Source of the DNA: Nocardia sp. BMG111209
Lineage (GTDB): Bacteria; Actinomycetota; Actinomycetes; Mycobacteriales; Mycobacteriaceae
Direction: 5' to 3'
DNA length: 64,000 nucleotides
Assembly (NCBI RefSeq): GCF_000381925.1
Contig: NZ_KB907308.1
Span: 1,178,001 to 1,242,000 of the forward strand
Made by a program: the position numbers and the translations under genes. Shown piece after piece: positions 10,191 to 18,833 of the stretch. The notes under the pieces are model-generated. The model was not told the origin of the DNA and did not search any database. It saw only the letters and a program-made list of their open reading frames with translations. Each line of letters opens with the position of its first letter. Within the stretch, counting starts at the first letter, position 1.

Positions 10191-12758
10191 TCATCGTTTG
10201 GCGTTGCGGGCGGTGCCGCGGTGGGGTGGGACGGTGGTGGGGTCTTCGGGCCAGGCGTGTTTCGGGTAGCGGCCGCGTAGGTCGGCGCGGACCTGGGGCC
10301 AGCCGGTGTGCCAGAAGGACTTCAGGTCCGCGGTGACCGCTACCGGGCGCTGGGCCGGGGACAGGAGGTGTAGTACCGGTGCGATGCGGCCGTCGGCCAG
10401 GTGTGGGGTCTCGGTCCAGCCGAAGATCTCCTGCACCTTGACTGCGAGGATCGGTGGGTCGGCGGTGTAGTCGAGGCGAATTCGGCTGCCGGAGGGCACT
10501 TCCAGGCGTTCGGGGGCCAGTTCGTCGAGGCGGGTGGCTGCGGGCCAGGGCAGTAGGCGGCGCAGTGCGTGGCCGGCGTCGATGCGTGCCAGGTCGGCGC
10601 GGCGGCGGGCGGTCGCGAGTTCGGTTGCGAGCCAGGTGTTGTCGTCGGACAGTGTCTCGTCGTCGACCGCGGGCCAGGGTGCGCCGAGGGTGCGGTGCAG
10701 GAAGTCCATGCGTTGTCGCAGTGATACCGCGTCGTCCGACCAGCGCAGCAGGGCGAGTCCTTCGGTCCGCAGGCCGGATCGTACGGCGGCCGTCAGCGCC
10801 TCGGTGGACGGCTGTCGTAACGGCTTGTCGGACAGGGTGATCGCGCCCAGGCGGGTCACGCGCCGCGCTGTCACGTCACCGTCGGTCCAGTCGACCTCGT
10901 CGGTGGTGGTGAGCAGGGCCGGGGCCGCGCGCCGAGCGAGCTCCTCGTCGGCGGCGGCGGCCAGCCGGATCCGGCCCTCGGCCCGCCCGGGATCCCGGTC
11001 GGCGACCGCCACCGCGAGCCATTCGGTGTCGCCGAGACCGGATCCGGGCGGGAGGGTCACCGCGGTGCCGACGGCCATCAGATAGCTCGCCGAGCCGGGT
11101 GCCCGGCGGCGTGCCAGGCGCTCCGGGTAGGCCAATGCCACGATCAGCGACGGGTCGCCGGGAAGTGGCGCGACCGTGGACCGGGGCCGTGCGGTAGCGG
11201 CCCGATCGTCGTGTGGCGGTGAATCCTTCGGTGGGACTGTGGAACTCGCCTGTGCATGTGCTTCGGGGAGCGGCGCGTCGTCCGGCGGGGGCCGTCCGGG
11301 CTCGGCCCGGTCGAGCAGTCGGGCCAGTCGTTGCGCCTCGCGGCGCCAGCGGTCGGGACGATCGGCGCGCAGGGTGCGCAGGCCGGCGACCAGATCGGTG
11401 CCGGGCAGCAGGGTGTCGTCATCGAGGACGGCGACGACCTCGGCCGCGGCGCGAGCTCCCATCTCGGCGGCGCCGTCCAGCAGTGCGCGCGCGTGCCGGG
11501 GATGCAGTCCCAATGCGGCCATGCGCCTGCCGCGAGTGGTGACCTCGCCGCCCTCCAGTGCGCCGAGTGCGGTGAGGACCTCGCGGCCCGCGGTCAGCGC
11601 GCCGGTCGGCGGTGGGTCCCACCAGGCCAGGCCGCTGCCGTCGGGGGTGCCCCAGCAGGCGAGTTCCAGTGCGAGCCTGGTCAGATCGGCGGTGCGGATC
11701 TCCGGTTCCGGATAGGCGGGCAGGGTCGCGTGCTCGTTCTCCGGCCAGCATCGCCAGGCCCGGCCGGGTCCCTCGCGACCGGCGCGGCCGGCGCGCTGTT
11801 CGGCGACGGCGGCCGAAACCCGTACTGTCGCAAGGCCTGTCAGGCCGCGTCGGTGGTCGACTCGTGGTACCCGGGCCAGGCCGCCGTCCACAACGATCCG
11901 GACACCGGGCACGGTGAGGCTGGATTCGGCGACCGCGGTGGACAGGATCACACGACGCCGCGGTCCCGCACGCAGCGCGGTGTCCTGTGCCGATGCGGGC
12001 AGGCGGCCGTGCAGCGGGAGGACGTCGATCTCGCCGATGCCGCCCAACAGCGCTGCGACTCTGCGGATTTCGCCTGCTCCCGGGAGGAAGACGAGGACAT
12101 CGCCGGCGGATTCGGCGAGTGCGGTGCGGGTGGCTCGCGCCACCCGCGCCTCGAATCGCTCGCGGGGCAGCGCGGGGGTGTAGGCGAGCTCCACCGGGTA
12201 GGTGCGCGCGTGCGCCTCGACGACGGGGGCGGGGTCCGGGCCGCCGAGCAGCGCCGCCAAGCGGTCCGCCGCCACGGTCGCGGAGGTCGCGAGCACGCGC
12301 AGGTCCGGCCGTAGTCCGCCGCGGGCGTCGAGCAGCAGCGCCAGCAGCAGGTCTGCGTCGAGATGCCGCTCGTGGCATTCGTCGAGCATCACCACGTCCA
12401 CGCCCGCCAGTTCCGGGTCGCCCTGCAGACGCCGGACGAGCAGCCCGGAGGTGACCACCTCGATCCGGGTGCGCGGCCCGACCCGGCGATCACCGCGCAC
12501 CGAATAGCCGACCGTCTCACCCACCTGCTCGCCGAGCAGCGACGCCATCCGCGCGGCCGCCGCCCGAGCCGCCAGCCGCCGGGGCTCGGCGACCACGACC
12601 TTCCCTTCGGTCCGCGCGGCGAGCGCCAGCGGCACCAGCGTCGTCTTACCGGTGCCCGGCGGCGCGACCAGTACCGCGGCACCCGCGCCGGTCAGCGCCG
12701 ACGCCACATCGCCGAGCACCTCCCGCACGGGAAGGTCGGGTAATTCGGGCAGCCTCAC
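10191..12758 (-). CDS. hrpB: ATP-dependent helicase HrpB
   Basis: An 855-residue DEAH/RHA-type helicase. Walker A APPGTGKTT is at about residues 32-40 and the Walker B box MLDECHE at 124-130; the RecA2, HA2/OB-like and HrpB-specific C-terminal parts follow, ending with the family motif YPKHAWPEDP. The GTG at 12758 gives the standard N-terminus. HrpB proteins are widespread RNA-helicase-like ATPases whose cellular role in actinobacteria is not well defined. The gene is unrelated to its neighbours and looks intact. Confidence 0.93.
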   Translation of the reverse strand: MRLPELPDLPVREVLGDVASALTGAGAAVLVAPPGTGKTTLVPLALAARTEGKVVVAEPRRLAARAAAARMASLLGEQVGETVGYSVRGDRRVGPRTRIEVVTSGLLVRRLQGDPELAGVDVVMLDECHERHLDADLLLALLLDARGGLRPDLRVLATSATVAADRLAALLGGPDPAPVVEAHARTYPVELAYTPALPRERFEARVARATRTALAESAGDVLVFLPGAGEIRRVAALLGGIGEIDVLPLHGRLPASAQDTALRAGPRRRVILSTAVAESSLTVPGVRIVVDGGLARVPRVDHRRGLTGLATVRVSAAVAEQRAGRAGREGPGRAWRCWPENEHATLPAYPEPEIRTADLTRLALELACWGTPDGSGLAWWDPPPTGALTAGREVLTALGALEGGEVTTRGRRMAALGLHPRHARALLDGAAEMGARAAAEVVAVLDDDTLLPGTDLVAGLRTLRADRPDRWRREAQRLARLLDRAEPGRPPPDDAPLPEAHAQASSTVPPKDSPPHDDRAATARPRSTVAPLPGDPSLIVALAYPERLARRRAPGSASYLMAVGTAVTLPPGSGLGDTEWLAVAVADRDPGRAEGRIRLAAAADEELARRAAPALLTTTDEVDWTDGDVTARRVTRLGAITLSDKPLRQPSTEALTAAVRSGLRTEGLALLRWSDDAVSLRQRMDFLHRTLGAPWPAVDDETLSDDNTWLATELATARRRADLARIDAGHALRRLLPWPAATRLDELAPERLEVPSGSRIRLDYTADPPILAVKVQEIFGWTETPHLADGRIAPVLHLLSPAQRPVAVTADLKSFWHTGWPQVRADLRGRYPKHAWPEDPTTVPPHRGTARNAKR

Positions 12759-12886
12759 AGCCGACCAGTCTGCCGAACGCGCCGCTGAGGTGTGACGTCG
12801 GCTCGAGCTTCACCCTGCGCGTCGTCGGCGTGGGCCCGGACGATGCGTGTCGAACCTTTGCTGGCGATGGTCATGGAAGGCGAACC

Positions 12887-13021
12887 ATGAGTGCACAGAC
12901 GCAGGAAACACTGCGCGCCGTCGAGGTGGAACGGTCACCCGAGCAGGTGGAGGCACGTCGCCGTCGAGCCGAGAAGATCCCCGGGCGAAGGCTTCCGTCA
13001 CGCACGACCCCGTTCCGGTGA
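12887..13021 (+). CDS. Possible small basic protein, 44 residues
   Basis: An ATG at 12887 is preceded by GGAAGG at 6-bp spacing, a very good ribosome site. The product begins MSAQTQETLRAVEVERS and is rich in Arg and Glu with a helical, charged middle. I recognise no family. It lies alone in the 430-bp gap between hrpB and the SDR gene. Evidence is the ribosome site and composition only. Confidence 0.35.
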   Translation: MSAQTQETLRAVEVERSPEQVEARRRRAEKIPGRRLPSRTTPFR

Positions 13022-13137
13022 GCGGGGCCGGTAACCGGGGCACCACACCGCACGGACCGAAGCTCCGGCTGGAAGCCCTGTGTCATGACACGAAACCCCC
13101 TGCCGCGGTGCTTACTTCGCGCCGCGTCGGTACGCTG

Positions 13138-13158
13138 CCGCGCTACGCAGTAGCGCGG
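13138..13158. terminator. Hairpin at the end of the SDR operon
   Basis: CCGCGCTAC-GCA-GTAGCGCGG is a perfect 9-bp stem with a 3-base loop. It is about 30 bp past the stop of the minus-strand SDR gene, and also follows the small plus-strand frame. No T-run is present. Confidence 0.6.
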
Positions 13159-13189
13159 GTACGGCTACCGGAGGCCACTCGGGCAGGGG

Positions 13190-13960
13190 TTATCGTGCCG
13201 TCCAGCCGCCGTCGACCACGATGGTCTGGCCCGTGACGTAGCGGGCGGCGTCGCCCGCGAGCCAGGAGATCGCGCCGATCAGGTCGTCGGCGGTGCCCTC
13301 GGTCGGCAGCGGGGTGTTGCGGCGCAGGTAGGCGCCGCCGCGTTCGCTGTCGTAGAGGGCGTCGGTGATCTCACTGCGGAAGAAGCCGGGGGCGACCGTG
13401 TTCACGCGGATCGAGTGGCGGGCCCATTGCACGGCCAGTTCGGCGGTCAGGCCGGAGAGGCCCAATTTGCTTGCGGCATAGGATGCTTGGGGAATGCCGG
13501 GGACGCCGACCCGGCCGCTGATCGACGAGACGTTGACGATGCTGCCGCGGCCGGTGGTACACATGTGCGGGAAGACCGCCTGGGACAACAGGAACGGCGC
13601 CACCAGGTTCAGGTCGATGGTGGCGCGAATGTCGGCCAGTTGCTCGGATTCGGCGCGGTCCTCGGAGAACCGGTTGCCGGCCGCGTTCACCAGAATCTCA
13701 GGGGGGCCGAGGGTTTCGGCGACCTCGGGGACGACCGCGGCGACCGCGCCCGGGTCCGACAGATCGCAGGCGATGGCGAGGCCGTCGATCCGCTCCGCGA
13801 GTTCGGCCAGCCGGTCCTTGCGGCGCGCGACCACGGCGACCCGCGCGCCGAGTTCGGCCAGTGCGGTGGCGGTCGCGGCGCCGAGGCCGGAGGATCCGCC
13901 GGTCACGATCGCGACGCGGCCGTTCAGAGCGAACAGGTCCGTGACACTGCGAGACGGCAT
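13190..13960 (-). CDS. SDR family oxidoreductase
   Basis: A 256-residue classical short-chain dehydrogenase/reductase. The NAD(P) motif TGGSSGLG is at residues 20-27, NAAG follows in the middle, and the active site is YAASK. The ATG at 13960 follows GGGGAG that overlaps the acyl-CoA synthetase stop region; only 2 bp separate the genes. It likely oxidises a hydroxyacyl-CoA or alcohol intermediate in the same catabolic pathway. Confidence 0.9.
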   Translation of the reverse strand: MPSRSVTDLFALNGRVAIVTGGSSGLGAATATALAELGARVAVVARRKDRLAELAERIDGLAIACDLSDPGAVAAVVPEVAETLGPPEILVNAAGNRFSEDRAESEQLADIRATIDLNLVAPFLLSQAVFPHMCTTGRGSIVNVSSISGRVGVPGIPQASYAASKLGLSGLTAELAVQWARHSIRVNTVAPGFFRSEITDALYDSERGGAYLRRNTPLPTEGTADDLIGAISWLAGDAARYVTGQTIVVDGGWTAR

Positions 13961-13962
13961 GG

Positions 13963-15507
13963 TCACTCCCCGGCGTTCTCGGTGAGGCGGTGGGCGGCGA
14001 CGAATTCCGGGAGCCCGGGGCGCACCACCTTGCCCATCGCGTTCACCGGCAGATCCGGCACCCGTGACCACAGCTCGGGGACCTTGTAGCCCGCCAGCTC
14101 CCGGCGGCACGACTCGGCCAGTGCGGTGAAATCGACTGCGGTTCCGGCCGTTTCGACGACGGCGGCGACCCGCTGGCCGAGCCGGTCGTCCGGGATGCCG
14201 TAGACGGCGGCCTTCGCCACGCCGGGATGGGCGGTCAGGATCCGTTCCACCTCCAGCGGATACACGTTCGCGCCGCCCCGGATGATGACCAGCTTCTTGC
14301 GGTCCAGGACCGCGAGCCAGCCCTCGTCGTCGACGGTGCCGATATCGCCGGTCTGGGTCGGATCGGCGTCGACGGGCTGTACGCCACCGTCGGCCCAGTA
14401 GCCGAGCATCGGCCGCCACAGATTCGCGTACGGGCCGGAAGTCGTTGCGGTGATGCGCAATTCGCCCAGTTCGCCGGGGGCCAGCCGGTGGCCGGCGTCG
14501 TCGTACGCGGCGACGTCCAGGTGCGGCAGCACCTGACCGCCGGTGCCGGGCTGCCAGCGTTCGCCCGCCGGATCGATCGCGACCACCGTCGGCGCCTCGG
14601 TCAGGCCGTAGGTGGCGCGCGGGGTCAGGCCGTGTGCCGCGGCGAAATTCCGGCGCAGCGCGTCGGAGGTGTCGGCGCCGCCGCTCCACACCTCGCGCAG
14701 TGAGCTCAGGTCGAGTTGCGGACGCTGCGCGAGGTCGTACACCTGCGCGGGGGCGCCGTTCCACACCGTCACGCGCCGGCCGGTGATCCACTCGGCGACC
14801 CCGTCGACGTCGCGGCGGTTCATGATCACCGCGCAGCCGCCGGCCTGGGCGGTCAGCAGCGTGGACAGCACGACGAGGTTGAGGATGGTGAGCGGGAAGC
14901 TGTCGCCCTTGCGCAGATCCGGCCCGTAGCCGCGGGTGGCGACCAGGACCGCACCCGGCAGCAGCATGTTGCGCTGACTGTGCACCACGGCCTTCGGCGC
15001 ACCGGAAGTGCCACTGGTGAAAGCGATTCCGGCGGGGGCATCGAGATCCACGGTGACGGCCGGCGCGGCGGCAGCCGTGTCCAACAGGCCCAGCCAGCGG
15101 TCGAGGCTCACGACGGTGGGCCCGGTCAGCAGGCAACGCGGACCGCCGAGGACCACGGTGGGTTCGATCGTGTCGTGCAGTTGCTGTTGTTCACCCACCG
15201 CGAGCGCCTCGCCGATCCCGGCCCACACCGCGCCGATGCGCTGCGAGCCGTGGAATGCGGCGACGATGTCGAGGTCGTTGGGCAGGCAGGCCGCCACCCG
15301 GTCGCCGGGGCGCACCCCGAGCTCCCACAGCGCGCCCGCGGCCCGTCCGGCCCGTTCGTCCAGTTCGGCGTACGACCAGACGCCCGAGGCCGCCTCGATC
15401 GCGGGGGCATCGGGTTGCCGCGCGAGGGCGGTGTCCAGCACGGCGGCGATCGACGCGGGGAGGGCGATGCCCTGGCCCGGCACGCCCGGATCGGTGAAGC
15501 TCTCCAC
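13963..15507 (-). CDS. Acyl-CoA synthetase (AMP-forming)
   Basis: An ANL-superfamily ligase that would activate a carboxylic acid with ATP and CoA. The P-loop is FTSGTSGAPKAVVHS; the hinge LDRKKLVIIRGGANVYP and C-terminal Lys segment NAMGKVVRP are present. I place the start at the GTG 15507 (MESFTDPGV), because it has AAGG upstream and leaves operator site A outside the gene; the longer start at 15543 would overlap it. First gene of a two-gene operon with the SDR, divergent from the CaiB-type gene. Confidence 0.88.
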   Translation of the reverse strand: MESFTDPGVPGQGIALPASIAAVLDTALARQPDAPAIEAASGVWSYAELDERAGRAAGALWELGVRPGDRVAACLPNDLDIVAAFHGSQRIGAVWAGIGEALAVGEQQQLHDTIEPTVVLGGPRCLLTGPTVVSLDRWLGLLDTAAAAPAVTVDLDAPAGIAFTSGTSGAPKAVVHSQRNMLLPGAVLVATRGYGPDLRKGDSFPLTILNLVVLSTLLTAQAGGCAVIMNRRDVDGVAEWITGRRVTVWNGAPAQVYDLAQRPQLDLSSLREVWSGGADTSDALRRNFAAAHGLTPRATYGLTEAPTVVAIDPAGERWQPGTGGQVLPHLDVAAYDDAGHRLAPGELGELRITATTSGPYANLWRPMLGYWADGGVQPVDADPTQTGDIGTVDDEGWLAVLDRKKLVIIRGGANVYPLEVERILTAHPGVAKAAVYGIPDDRLGQRVAAVVETAGTAVDFTALAESCRRELAGYKVPELWSRVPDLPVNAMGKVVRPGLPEFVAAHRLTENAGE

Positions 15508-15525
15508 GGCAACCTTGATATCACT

Positions 15526-15539
15526 ATCCTTACAAAGAT
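15526..15539. promoter_or_regulatory. FadR/GntR-like operator site A
   Basis: ATCCTTACAAAGAT is a 14-bp near-palindrome. The same motif occurs at 15555, 24214 and 25204. Sites A and B are 29 bp apart centre to centre in the divergent promoter between the acyl-CoA synthetase and CaiB-type genes. Confidence 0.65.
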
Positions 15540-15554
15540 TCACTGTTTTGATCT

Positions 15555-15568
15555 ATCCTTTCAAAGAT
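15555..15568. promoter_or_regulatory. FadR/GntR-like operator site B
   Basis: ATCCTTTCAAAGAT, differing from site A at one central base. It lies 36 bp before the short leader frame and 53 bp before the CaiB-type gene, where a repressor would block plus-strand transcription. Confidence 0.65.
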
Positions 15569-15590
15569 TCATTGGATAGGAGGCAGTGAC

Positions 15591-15611
15591 ATGAGGGGCT
15601 GGCGCGAATGA
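15591..15611 (+). CDS. Possible 6-codon leader frame coupled to the CoA-transferase gene
   Basis: The best ribosome site here (GGATAGGAGG, 15574-15583) serves an ATG at 15591 whose frame (MRGWRE) stops at 15609-15611, overlapping the ATG of the CoA-transferase as AATGA. The large gene has no other clear ribosome site. Translation may be coupled through this leader. Seen directly; function inferred. Confidence 0.4.
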   Translation: MRGWRE

Positions 15612-16747
15612 CACATGGTCCACTGTCCGGAGTGCGGGTCGTCGACCTCACCGCCATGGTGATGGGCCCGTACTGCACCCAGATCATGGCCGATATGGGG
15701 GCCGATGTGGTCAAGATCGAGCCCCCCGCCGGCGACAACACCCGCTACATCTCGGTCGGCCCGGAGCCCGGTCTCGGCGGCGTCTTCGTCAACGTGAACC
15801 GCGGCAAGCGCAGCGTGGTGCTCGACCTGCGATCGGCCGCCGGCAAGGAGGCGTTGCGCGGGCTGATCGCCGACGCGGACGTGTTCATCCATTCCATGCG
15901 CGCCAAGGCGGTCGCCGATCTGGGCTTCGACTATCCGGCGGTGGCGGCGATCAATCCCGCTGTCGTGTACACGAATTGCTACGGCTACGGCCGCCGCGGG
16001 CCGGACGCGAACCGCACCGCCTACGACGACACCATCCAGGCCGAGAGCGGATTGCCGTACGTCCAACAGCAATTGACCGGGCAGACCAGTTACGCCGGCA
16101 CCATTCTCGCCGACAAGGTGGCCGGGCTGACCGCCCTCTACGCCACCATGATGGCGCTGTTCCACCGTGAACGCACCGGTGAGGGACAGGAAGTCGAGAT
16201 CGCGATGTTCGAGACCATGGCCTCGTTCATGCTCGTCGAACACGCCAACGGGGCGATGTTCACCCCGCCGCTGGCGCCGGCCGGATATCCGCGCGCGCTG
16301 GCGCCGAACCGGAAGCCGTACGCCACCAAGGACGGTCACATCGGCGCGCTGGTCTACAACGACAAGCAGTGGACGGCGTTCGTGGAGGCGGTGAAGCCCG
16401 CGTGGGCCGGTCCGCAGTTCGCGACCCTGGCGCAGCGGGCCAAGCAGATCGACACCGTGTACGCGCTGCTGGGTGAGACGTTCGCCGAGCGCACCACTCA
16501 GCAATGGCTGGATCTGTTGCGATCGCTGGACATTCCCGCGGCGCCGGTACGCAGCCTGGACGATCTGTTCGAGGATCCGCACCTGAACGCCGTCGGCTTC
16601 TTCGAAACCGTCGACACCCCACAGGGTCCCGTGCGGTTCCCCGGCCCGCCGACCTGGTTCTCCCGCACTCCCGGCCATGTGGCCGGGCCGGCGCCGCGGC
16701 TCGGTGAGCACACCGACGACCTCGCCGACGGCTGGGGACCGCGATGA
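15608..16747 (+). CDS. CaiB/BaiF family (type III) CoA-transferase
   Basis: A 379-residue family III CoA-transferase that moves CoA between acids and acyl-CoAs through an aspartyl-CoA intermediate. The N-terminal MVMGPYCTQIMADMGADVVKIE and the segment AYDDTIQAESG (candidate catalytic Asp) are typical. The ATG overlaps a short leader frame. Its stop overlaps the next gene by 4 bp, starting a three-gene operon. Substrate unknown; context points to branched or cyclic acyl-CoA degradation. Confidence 0.92.
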   Translation: MTHGPLSGVRVVDLTAMVMGPYCTQIMADMGADVVKIEPPAGDNTRYISVGPEPGLGGVFVNVNRGKRSVVLDLRSAAGKEALRGLIADADVFIHSMRAKAVADLGFDYPAVAAINPAVVYTNCYGYGRRGPDANRTAYDDTIQAESGLPYVQQQLTGQTSYAGTILADKVAGLTALYATMMALFHRERTGEGQEVEIAMFETMASFMLVEHANGAMFTPPLAPAGYPRALAPNRKPYATKDGHIGALVYNDKQWTAFVEAVKPAWAGPQFATLAQRAKQIDTVYALLGETFAERTTQQWLDLLRSLDIPAAPVRSLDDLFEDPHLNAVGFFETVDTPQGPVRFPGPPTWFSRTPGHVAGPAPRLGEHTDDLADGWGPR

Positions 16748-18021
16748 GCACCCCGACCGTACTGCCCGAAACCGCCGTGGAATTGGCGCATTTCGTGCGA
16801 CCGGGCGATCGCATCGTGGTCGGGCAGGCGTGCGGGGAGCCGACCACCCTGCTGGAGGCGCTGATCGCGCAGGGCCGCGACATCGGCGGGCTGTCGGTTT
16901 TCGTGGCGACCAGTTTCTCCGGCATCTTCACCCCGTCCGCCACCGACAGTTTCGCGCTGTCGAGCATGGGTGCGATCGGCACCCTGCGCACACTGGCGAA
17001 GGAACATCGGCTCGCGGTGGTGCCCTGTCACGTCAGCCGGGTCGGGCCCATGATCGAGGCCGGAATCCTCGGCTGCGAAGTGGCTTTCGTACAGGTGAGC
17101 CCCGCCGACGCGGACGGCAACCACAGCCTCGGCCTGATCAGCGATCACGTCCTGGCGGCGGTCGCATCCGCGCGGGTGGTGGTGGCGGAGGTCAACGATC
17201 AGGTGCCGTTCACCCTCGGCGAGCGCCTGCCCGCCGCGCGAATCGACTACGCGGTACATGTCTCGCGGCCGCCGGTCGAGGTGCCGCCGGCCCGGATCAG
17301 CGAAACCGACACGGCCATCGCGACATTCGCCGCCGCCTACATCGAGGACGGCGCGGTCGTGCAGACCGGCGTCGGTGCGGTGCCGGACGCGCTGCTGCGG
17401 CAGTTGCACGACCGGCGCAATCTCGGTGTGCACTCCGGCATGATCGGTGACGGCCTGGTCGATCTGGCCGAGGCCGGCGTGGTGACCAACGCGTGCAAGC
17501 GGATCGACGCCGGCGTCTCGATCACCGGTGCCCTGATCGGCACCCGCCGCCTGTACGACTTCGCCCACCGCAATCCCGAAATCCGCATGTGCACCACGGA
17601 TTACACGCACAACCCGGCGGTGCTGGCCCAGCTGGACAATCTGGTGACCCTGAATTCGGCGATGGAGGTCGACCTCACCGGGCAGGTGAACGCCGAACAG
17701 AGCGGGTCCGCGTATCTCGGTGGCACCGGCGGGCAGGTCGACTTCGTCCGCGCCGGAGCGAATTCCCCCGGCGGCCATGCCGTCATCGCGCTACCGGCGA
17801 CGGCGAAGGGCGGCACGATCAGCCGGATCACCGCGACCCTGTCCGGACCGGTGACCACCGCCCGCAGCGATGTCGACATCGTCGTCACCGAATTCGGCGC
17901 CGCCGAACTGCGCGGGCAGAATCTCGCCGAGCGCACCCGCCGGCTGATCGCGATCGCGCACCCCGACTTCCGGGAGGATCTGGATCGGGCCGCTCACACG
18001 ATCCAGCAGAGAGGTTTCTGA
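16744..18021 (+). CDS. Acetyl-CoA hydrolase/transferase family protein
   Basis: A 425-residue family I CoA-transferase of the acetyl-CoA hydrolase / 4-hydroxybutyrate CoA-transferase type. The segments GVGAVPDALLRQL and GVHSGMIGDGLVDL and the C-terminal GTGGQVDFVRAG are family hallmarks. It overlaps its neighbours by 4 bp upstream and 1 bp downstream. Two CoA-transferase types in one operon suggest CoA recycling between two acids. Confidence 0.88.
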   Translation: MSTPTVLPETAVELAHFVRPGDRIVVGQACGEPTTLLEALIAQGRDIGGLSVFVATSFSGIFTPSATDSFALSSMGAIGTLRTLAKEHRLAVVPCHVSRVGPMIEAGILGCEVAFVQVSPADADGNHSLGLISDHVLAAVASARVVVAEVNDQVPFTLGERLPAARIDYAVHVSRPPVEVPPARISETDTAIATFAAAYIEDGAVVQTGVGAVPDALLRQLHDRRNLGVHSGMIGDGLVDLAEAGVVTNACKRIDAGVSITGALIGTRRLYDFAHRNPEIRMCTTDYTHNPAVLAQLDNLVTLNSAMEVDLTGQVNAEQSGSAYLGGTGGQVDFVRAGANSPGGHAVIALPATAKGGTISRITATLSGPVTTARSDVDIVVTEFGAAELRGQNLAERTRRLIAIAHPDFREDLDRAAHTIQQRGF

Positions 18022-18788
18022 TGACCGACGCTGTCGTCTACGACGCGCGCCCCGACGGCATCGCCGTGATCACCTTGAACCGGCCCGAAACGCGCAACTG
18101 TCTGTCGAAGGATGTGCGCGAGGGCCTGTTCGAAGCCTGGGACCGTTTCGAACACGATCCCGACGCGCGGGTGGCGATCCTCACCGGCGCCGGCGAGAAG
18201 GCGTTCTGCGCCGGTGGCGACCTGAAGGAAATGGTGGAGACCGGGATGCGGGTGCCCCCTCGCGACATGTTCCCGCTGCCCTACGACACCATCGAGCTGT
18301 CCAAGCCGACCATCGCGGCGGTGAACGGCGTCGCCTTCGCGGGTGGCTGGATGATCGCGCAGGCCTGCGATCTGTGCGTGGCCAGCAGTACCGCGAGATT
18401 CGCGATCACCGAGGTGAAGGTGGGCCGTAGTTCGCCGTGGGCCTCGCCGCTGATCCACATGATCCCGCAACGGATCATGATGGAGATCCTGCTGACCGGG
18501 AAGCCGATCACCGCGCAGCGCGCCTACGAGATCGGCCTGGTCAACCGGATCGCCGAACCCGAGGATCTGCTGCCCGTCGCCTTGGAGCTGGCCACCGACG
18601 TGCTCGCGGGAGCGCCGCTGTCGGTGCGCGCGGCTCGCGAAACCGTCATGCTCGCAACGGAAATGGGTCGCTCCGCCGCCCTGCAGGCCGCGCGGCACGC
18701 CGCCGAGTACTGCTACACCAGCGACGACGCGCAGGAGGGTCCGCGGGCCTTCGCCGAGAAGCGCTCACCGCGCTGGACCGGTCGCTGA
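18021..18788 (+). CDS. Enoyl-CoA hydratase/isomerase family protein
   Basis: A 255-residue crotonase fold protein. The oxyanion-hole motifs AFCAGGDLKEM and NGVAFAGGWMIAQACD are visible. The acidic residue in ITEVKVGRS matches one catalytic Glu, but the second (usually in GGGCELA) is replaced by GGWMIA, so it may be an isomerase or another crotonase activity. The start overlaps the previous stop by 1 bp. Last gene of the CaiB operon. Confidence 0.88.
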   Translation: MTDAVVYDARPDGIAVITLNRPETRNCLSKDVREGLFEAWDRFEHDPDARVAILTGAGEKAFCAGGDLKEMVETGMRVPPRDMFPLPYDTIELSKPTIAAVNGVAFAGGWMIAQACDLCVASSTARFAITEVKVGRSSPWASPLIHMIPQRIMMEILLTGKPITAQRAYEIGLVNRIAEPEDLLPVALELATDVLAGAPLSVRAARETVMLATEMGRSAALQAARHAAEYCYTSDDAQEGPRAFAEKRSPRWTGR

Positions 18789-18833
18789 TCCAAAGCTCGA
18801 ATCGGTTACCGCGGAGGGCGGTTCGCCACATCC

